Source: a virus
Length of the DNA stretch: 64,000 nucleotides
Strand: one strand, 5' to 3'
IMG/VR virus record: IMGVR_UViG_3300020084_000003
Location: 62,001 to 126,000 of that record
The first letter of the stretch is position 1; every line of letters begins with the position of its first letter. The translations under genes were made by a program, and so were the position numbers. The notes under the pieces were generated by a model. It searched no databases. It was given only the letters and a program-made list of their open reading frames with translations, and was not told the DNA's origin. This document shows, piece by piece, positions 60,133 through 64,000 of this stretch.

Positions 60133-60497
60133 GTATTATTTTGGCTTTATTTCTTTTTAGCGGCATTGAGTCAAATGCAGATTTAAAAGAATACACCTAT
60201 GATCTAGATGGTGGTATCTGCACTCATGATGTGTCTGCCAGTTTTAACCCTCAAACAATTGAAATAAATGGGGGAGGAATTTATATGGGTAATGGCGGTA
60301 ATGTTAGATTTAGCGTCACCTTGGGTAATGGATTGATTATATACGGTGTGAGTCAATTTGGTTCAAATCCTAACTATGTCTACTATTATACCCTGAACCC
60401 AGAGACAGGAGATATTGGGGCATTTCAAACAAATAACCCAGAGGAACTTAAAGAAGAAGGAGCGGTTGATACGATGCAGTTGAAACCATGTAGATAA
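60129..60497 (+). CDS. Small exported protein (signal peptide), GTG start
   Basis: A 122-aa protein. GTG at 60129 overlaps the previous stop (GTGA) and follows AGGAGA, so it is chosen over a start 10 codons upstream. The start SIILALFLFSGIESNADLKE looks like a short signal peptide with possible cleavage after SNA. The mature part is Gly/Asn-rich and beta-like (INGGGIYMGNGGNVRFSVTL), with Cys near each end (GICTHD and KPCR) that could form a disulphide. No family recognised. It would act in the periplasm. Confidence 0.65.
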   Translation: MSIILALFLFSGIESNADLKEYTYDLDGGICTHDVSASFNPQTIEINGGGIYMGNGGNVRFSVTLGNGLIIYGVSQFGSNPNYVYYYTLNPETGDIGAFQTNNPEELKEEGAVDTMQLKPCR

Positions 60498-60498
60498 T

Positions 60499-60861
60499 AT
60501 GAAACTTGAATACCAAAAAAACTTCGATGAGAAAATATTTAATAACTATGTAAAACAATCAATATTTGGAAATAATGAATTTTCCGAATTACATTTTAAT
60601 GATTGTAAGATAACTGTTTTGAATAGGTTATCATACGAAAAAACTATACGTTATGTAAACAAAAAAAATCTTGAGAATACACCTGTATTGACCCTTAGAA
60701 ATGTAGATGTATCAAGTGGGCCTGTAATATATGTGAGATATTATGATAGCAGTGAAAGTTATATAAAATCATCATATCCTTGTTACTATCACTCTATAAT
60801 AAAACCAGTAACCAGAAGGCACTCAGCAATAGCCTGTATAATGGAAGGAAATGCAACATGA
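60499..60861 (+). CDS. Cys-motif array protein 2
   Basis: A 120-aa protein starting one base after the previous stop. It has SELHFNDCKITVLN at residues about 28-41 (F-x-[DN]-C form) and later LTLRNVDVSSGPVIYVRYYD, which echoes the N-R...G-V-I-F block of other members, followed by SSYPCYYHS. Order of the blocks differs from the other members, so membership is probable, not sure. Stop overlaps the next start as ATGA. Confidence 0.55.
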   Translation: MKLEYQKNFDEKIFNNYVKQSIFGNNEFSELHFNDCKITVLNRLSYEKTIRYVNKKNLENTPVLTLRNVDVSSGPVIYVRYYDSSESYIKSSYPCYYHSIIKPVTRRHSAIACIMEGNAT

Positions 60862-61088
60862 CTAAACAACCAAGAGTATATAGAGGAATTGGATTTTTTG
60901 GAGTTCTGACAATCGTATTGATTGTTTTGAAATTGGCCGAAGTCATCAGCATTTCATGGTGGTGGATTGTGGCTACATTTTTTGCACCTTGGATCATCGG
61001 ATTTAGCATAATCGCATTCGGATTTATGGCTGTAGGACTTATATTTCTCGGTGCTTTGATTTTGGATTTGATTACAGGTAAACGGTGA
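60858..61088 (+). CDS. Small transmembrane protein
   Basis: A 76-aa protein with two or three membrane segments: GFFGVLTIVLIVLKLAEVI (about 13-31), SWWWIVATFFAPWIIGFSII (about 33-52) and FMAVGLIFLGALILDLI. The sWWW-containing short two-helix form is common in phages (sometimes called fragile-X-F-like transmembrane proteins). ATG 60858 overlaps the previous stop (ATGA) and has GGAAGG upstream. Function unknown. Confidence 0.7.
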   Translation: MTKQPRVYRGIGFFGVLTIVLIVLKLAEVISISWWWIVATFFAPWIIGFSIIAFGFMAVGLIFLGALILDLITGKR

Positions 61089-61089
61089 C

Positions 61090-61578
61090 ATGATACTGGA
61101 TAGATCAGAACTAGGGAAGCAGATATTAGAAATGAGCTATACTGGTGAATGCTCATTTAGAAATAACATTGGCTTTTATAAAACCGATAATGGTAGTCTA
61201 GATTTTTATGAAGCTTATGGATTGTCTGATAGTATGCTAGATGATTTGGGTTTTGGGTGTGAAGATTATTTAAATTTCAAAAGCGATGAGTTTGTCCCAA
61301 GAGAAAAAGCAGAAAATTCATATGAAAGTAAAGCGCCTCTGTATAGATATGTAAACATACGTTTCAAGAAGCCATTCTATATTAGAGTGAAAAGAAGTAG
61401 ATTCACACATACATCAACAAACGGAAATATAAGCAGCTTCAATTTGCTAGATAAGTTTGAATTGTTTATCAGAGTTAGATTTGAGGGATGCCAATTTGAT
61501 GAATTGCCTGAAAAATACACGTTCTGTAGCTATAAAAATTGTTATGCGGATGATAAACTGATAGGAGATTTACAATGA
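61090..61578 (+). CDS. Cys-motif array protein 3
   Basis: A 162-aa protein one base after the previous stop. The C-terminal third has RYVNIRFKKPFYIRVKRS, then LFIRVRFEGCQFDELPEKYT and FCSYKNCYADDK: the two F/Y-x-[GN]-C motifs about 18 residues apart that define the family. The N-terminal 100 residues are acidic and unlike other members. Its stop overlaps the next start (ATGA-type). Confidence 0.65.
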   Translation: MILDRSELGKQILEMSYTGECSFRNNIGFYKTDNGSLDFYEAYGLSDSMLDDLGFGCEDYLNFKSDEFVPREKAENSYESKAPLYRYVNIRFKKPFYIRVKRSRFTHTSTNGNISSFNLLDKFELFIRVRFEGCQFDELPEKYTFCSYKNCYADDKLIGDLQ

Positions 61579-61793
61579 ATATTTTATACCTGACAGATAG
61601 AGAGGCTACTAGTTACGGTCAACCTTCCGTTGGCAGTATCGCCTATATCAGCATTGATCTAATAAAGATGGCAATCAAGGAACATGCTGACTGGATTTTG
61701 GACTATGACGAAGACATTCATACAAAGGAGGAATTTCATTTTCATTCCAGTGCATTCGTTGCGCTGACGAACCTTTTGAAAGAAGTCAAGTAA
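61575..61793 (+). CDS. Hypothetical protein within the array
   Basis: A 72-aa protein with no Cys motif and no family I recognise. It begins NILYLTDREATSYGQPSVGS and has a His/Phe-rich segment (KEEFHFHSSAF). RBS TAGGAGA is well placed and both ends overlap neighbours, so it is expressed with the array. Not an obvious member of the family. Confidence 0.65.
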   Translation: MNILYLTDREATSYGQPSVGSIAYISIDLIKMAIKEHADWILDYDEDIHTKEEFHFHSSAFVALTNLLKEVK

Positions 61794-62248
61794 TGTCAGG
61801 CAAAGAAATCTATAGTTATTTCATAAGCAAGTTTAAAGTGCCATATGGCACTGTAACTGAAAAACACACATACGAAGATATTGGACAAGTTACAACAAAA
61901 GTATCAATTAATGATGTAATTAAAATTATGGCAGTCGATATAGATGTTCGTGTGAAAGACGTTAACGAAAGTATTAATATACCGTTTCCTAATGGGTTGC
62001 GTAAGATTAAACTGGTTCCTAGAAAAAGTATCAGTATTGACAATATGTTAATTTCTTCAACTTTCCCTATAAACTTTTTCAATATGTATATTGAATATAC
62101 ACCATTTTTTATAGTGAACTTGATTGATGCTGAAAGAAGTATTATTAAAAGTCATTATATAAGATGCTACTTTTCTAATTGCGTAGTGCAGGGGAAAAAT
62201 TTGGAGATGCTGGAATATGACAACTGCGAAATCATCACTGCCACTTGA
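61793..62248 (+). CDS. Cys-motif array protein 4
   Basis: A 151-aa member with all family blocks. The helix-like start (GKEIYSYFISKF) is followed by IDVRVKDVNESINIPFPNGL (a strand then I-x-I-P-x-P-x-G), a middle strand pair, and the ending HYIRCYFSNCVVQGKNLEML then EYDNCEIITAT. The two Cys motifs are 17 residues apart. Its 3' end overlaps the 44-codon start of the split member by 32 bp. Function unknown. Confidence 0.7.
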   Translation: MSGKEIYSYFISKFKVPYGTVTEKHTYEDIGQVTTKVSINDVIKIMAVDIDVRVKDVNESINIPFPNGLRKIKLVPRKSISIDNMLISSTFPINFFNMYIEYTPFFIVNLIDAERSIIKSHYIRCYFSNCVVQGKNLEMLEYDNCEIITAT

Positions 62249-62717
62249 CATTACCCCTCTGTATGATAAAGTGTCATCAGGCATGGACCCATACCAAATT
62301 GGTGAAGGCTACAGAGAAACCATCTTTCACAAAAAAGGTGGTTTGTTTTAACTTGAAAAAGAAATAGTGTTGTCTTGTGTAAGATGGCACATTGGAAAAA
62401 TGTTTATAATAAGCATCGAAATAAATGGGTTTGTAAAAGAAAAGAACATATCTATACCTATGCCAGATGGCATGGAGCCTATTGTATTTGAGAACAAAGA
62501 TTACAAAAATATCTATACACCTGAAAACTTTGTGTATGACAAGGAAGTGGTCATTAAAAATAGAAACCTTGTGAGTGGAGTGATTTTTCGATTCTCTAGA
62601 AACTCCGGTTCTGAAATAATAACTGCGCCAATGATATATCAAGATTGCATTTATTATACAAGTCACAAATATATACCTTTAACAATTAATAGTATACAGG
62701 AAAACGACAATGGATAG
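62217..62717 (+). pseudogene. Cys-motif array member 5, split by an in-frame TAA
   Basis: From ATG 62217 a 44-codon frame (TAKSSLPLDITPLYDKVSSG then MDPYQIGEGYRETIF) ends at TAA 62349-62351. The same frame then stays open to 62717 and encodes the family blocks: IISIEINGFVKEKNISIPMP-DG, KEVVIKNRNLVSGVIF and MIYQDCIYY. The 44-aa part resembles the start of member 8 (LVDIYTRQMQGLDTSPYRI). The two halves therefore look like one roughly 165-aa gene broken by a single stop. The second half may restart at GTG 62367 or ATG 62400. Confidence 0.6.
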
Positions 62718-63129
62718 TATTGAAGAAGCTATTAAAGAAATATATAAAACGACCTCTTTGAAGTTTGAATATAATGGCATCCATTGTGCAATTCACAAGA
62801 AGCTGTTTAATGCGGAACTTTATGTGAATTTGGATCAGGCCGAAGATACAGAAAAGAGAATAGGCAAATATATTGGCTTTGATTTTGAATACGATATAAA
62901 CAAGCATTTTCTTCCCAATACGAACATACAAATTCAAAAGAAACCAAATTTTGGCCTTGTTTTTGTCAACGAAGTAAAGCCCATTGAAATAAACCTTACG
63001 CTTGTGAGAAAGGAAGTAGAATATAAAACGAACACGTTATATAAAGGATGTGTTTTCAAAAGATCACAATGTTTAAATCCTGCGCGGTCTATTTTTGATA
63101 ACTGTGAAGGGGTAGATGGTTTAGAATAA
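62710..63129 (+). CDS. Cys-motif array protein 6
   Basis: A 139-aa member. Helical start (SIEEAIKEIYKTTSLKFEYN), strand NAELYVNLDQAE, then YIGFDFEYDINKHFLPNTNI and the endings EVEYKTNTLYKGCVFKRSQC and SIFDNCEGVDGLE: both Cys motifs, about 18 residues apart. The start overlaps the end of the split gene and has AGGAAAA upstream. Function unknown. Confidence 0.7.
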   Translation: MDSIEEAIKEIYKTTSLKFEYNGIHCAIHKKLFNAELYVNLDQAEDTEKRIGKYIGFDFEYDINKHFLPNTNIQIQKKPNFGLVFVNEVKPIEINLTLVRKEVEYKTNTLYKGCVFKRSQCLNPARSIFDNCEGVDGLE

Positions 63130-63149
63130 CAACTCAATAGGATATAGAT

Positions 63150-63587
63150 ATGGAAAACGAGGTTTCAAAACTTATAGGTCGTTTCTTGGAAATTTCAAAA
63201 AAGAAGAACGATGATTATGAAGAATATTCTACCAGTGTCAAATCAGACGTTGAACCCCAGATGGACATTGCTTTAGAATTTTGGTATGATTTTTGCGAAA
63301 TTGTCGTAACGATATATTGTCATGCGTCAGTTTATGATGCTGAAAAATTCATAGTAGAATTGCCTAGTGGTGAAACGCTGTATTACAACCATTACTCTAC
63401 AAATACGGTCAACATTAGAAACATTGACACGAACGGATATGATATTCTCTTCTTTGTTGTATTTGAAAAAGAATACGAAGAAAAACAAGCAAAAGAAAGG
63501 TTAAATATCAAATATAAAAACTGCGTTGTAAACAATTATATGCTCTCTGATAATTCAGTAGAAGGATGTGAATTTTATGAAAGGTGA
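63150..63587 (+). CDS. Cys-motif array protein 7
   Basis: A 145-aa member. Acidic helical start, then the strand FCEIVVTIYCHASVYDAEKF and IVELPSG (the I-x-[IL]-P-x-G block), a middle TVNIRNIDTNGYDILFFVVF, and the ending RLNIKYKNCVVNNYMLSDNS, VEGCEFYER with both Cys motifs. RBS AGGA lies 9 bp before ATG. Overlaps the next gene by 11 bp. Confidence 0.7.
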   Translation: MENEVSKLIGRFLEISKKKNDDYEEYSTSVKSDVEPQMDIALEFWYDFCEIVVTIYCHASVYDAEKFIVELPSGETLYYNHYSTNTVNIRNIDTNGYDILFFVVFEKEYEEKQAKERLNIKYKNCVVNNYMLSDNSVEGCEFYER

Positions 63588-63978
63588 TAGTAAAAAACTG
63601 GTGGATATTTACACTAGGCAAATGCAAGGGCTTGATACATCTCCATATAGGATATTGGTTAATCAATCGAAATATTTGGACGTTTATTCTATGGGGGTCG
63701 AAGATATCACTATGGAAGAGTTTGGAATTTCCAATATAGACCATGAACAGTTTAATCTGAAAACCATAAAAGACTCATTTCAAAAACCTGAATTTCATAG
63801 CTTTGAAGTTGATAACTTGATTCTCATATACCCATTAAGATTGACATTTTTTGTGGGAACTATAGAATACCATTTGAATGTAAAACATAATAACTGCATA
63901 TTCAAATTAGGCCAGAAGAAATACTATGAAACTATTAACGAGCATAATTGTGTATGGTGTTTAGATGATGTTGGGTAA
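63577..63978 (+). CDS. Cys-motif array protein 8
   Basis: A 133-aa member. ATG 63577 follows GAAGGA and is preferred to GTG three codons upstream. The start KGDSKKLVDIYTRQMQGLDT is helical; strands DNLILIYPLRLTFFVG and TIEYHLNVKHNNCIFKLG lead to the first Cys motif, and NEHNCVWCLDDVG ends the protein with the second. Function unknown. Confidence 0.7.
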   Translation: MKGDSKKLVDIYTRQMQGLDTSPYRILVNQSKYLDVYSMGVEDITMEEFGISNIDHEQFNLKTIKDSFQKPEFHSFEVDNLILIYPLRLTFFVGTIEYHLNVKHNNCIFKLGQKKYYETINEHNCVWCLDDVG

Positions 63979-64000
63979 AACTGAAAACAAGCTACTTGAA
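63968..64000 (+). CDS. Start of next array gene (cut by window)
   Basis: ATG at 63968 (or 63965, same frame) overlaps the preceding stop codon and opens MLGKTENKLLE before the window ends. The Lys/Leu-rich start resembles members 7 and 8, so the array probably continues to the right. Confidence 0.5.
   Translation, partial: MLGKTENKLLE

Overview
The window is part of the genome of a large T4-like (Tevenvirinae-related) contractile-tailed phage. The left 40 kb, all on the + strand, follows the order of the T4 late cluster: baseplate wedge gp6 (cut by the left edge), a giant wedge-region protein, gp8, two giant paralogous DUF4815 virion proteins, tail fibres, neck gp13/gp14, gp15, terminases gp16/gp17, sheath gp18, tube gp19, portal gp20, a core-like protein, protease gp21, scaffold gp22 and major capsid gp23. 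T4-type late promoter boxes (TATAAATA) precede many of these units. The host was probably an alphaproteobacterium. A DUF2312/GapR homologue (typical of Alphaproteobacteria) lies at 43094-43354, and ten GANTC sites (the CcrM methylation motif) are packed into 229 bp at 57092-57320. The phage and host species cannot be fixed from sequence alone.

From 40374 to 57048 almost everything is on the - strand and is metabolic, regulatory or replicative. First come NAD synthetase, a SLOG/DprA-like protein, a PTH2-like peptidyl-tRNA hydrolase, a YqeY/GatB-like protein, GapR-like, and a LemA plus membrane-protein group. Next are DUF932, a DUF2786 protein, a PAAR spike tip, PhoH, a HAD nucleotidase, DUF6433, RNase H, a glycosyltransferase and a nucleotide kinase. 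The block ends with a GIY-YIG-like homing endonuclease, glutaredoxin, a winged-helix-like protein and an adenine-type DNA methyltransferase. One RuvC-like resolvase at 54954 is on the + strand. Bidirectional terminators separate the convergent units.

At 57049-57341 there is a complex intergenic region with divergent sigma70-type promoters, nested inverted repeats and the GANTC cluster. It drives the methyltransferase leftwards, and rightwards pnuC and nadR. Together with nadE these make an NAD-salvage set. From 59812 to the right edge lies a tandem array of small, strongly diverged paralogs (about 105-165 aa). They share a beta-rich layout and a C-terminal [YF]x[DNG]C[VI] motif, and are interspersed with an exported protein and a small membrane protein. 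One member is split by an in-frame stop and the array runs off the window. I recognise no known family for it.

The strongest candidates for undescribed biology are: the Cys-motif paralog array; the GANTC-studded divergent regulatory region next to the phage methyltransferase and in a GapR-carrying phage; and a stand-alone terminase-ATPase-like protein between gp16 and gp17 that lines up with the gp17 ATPase core but has Asn in place of the Walker B Glu.
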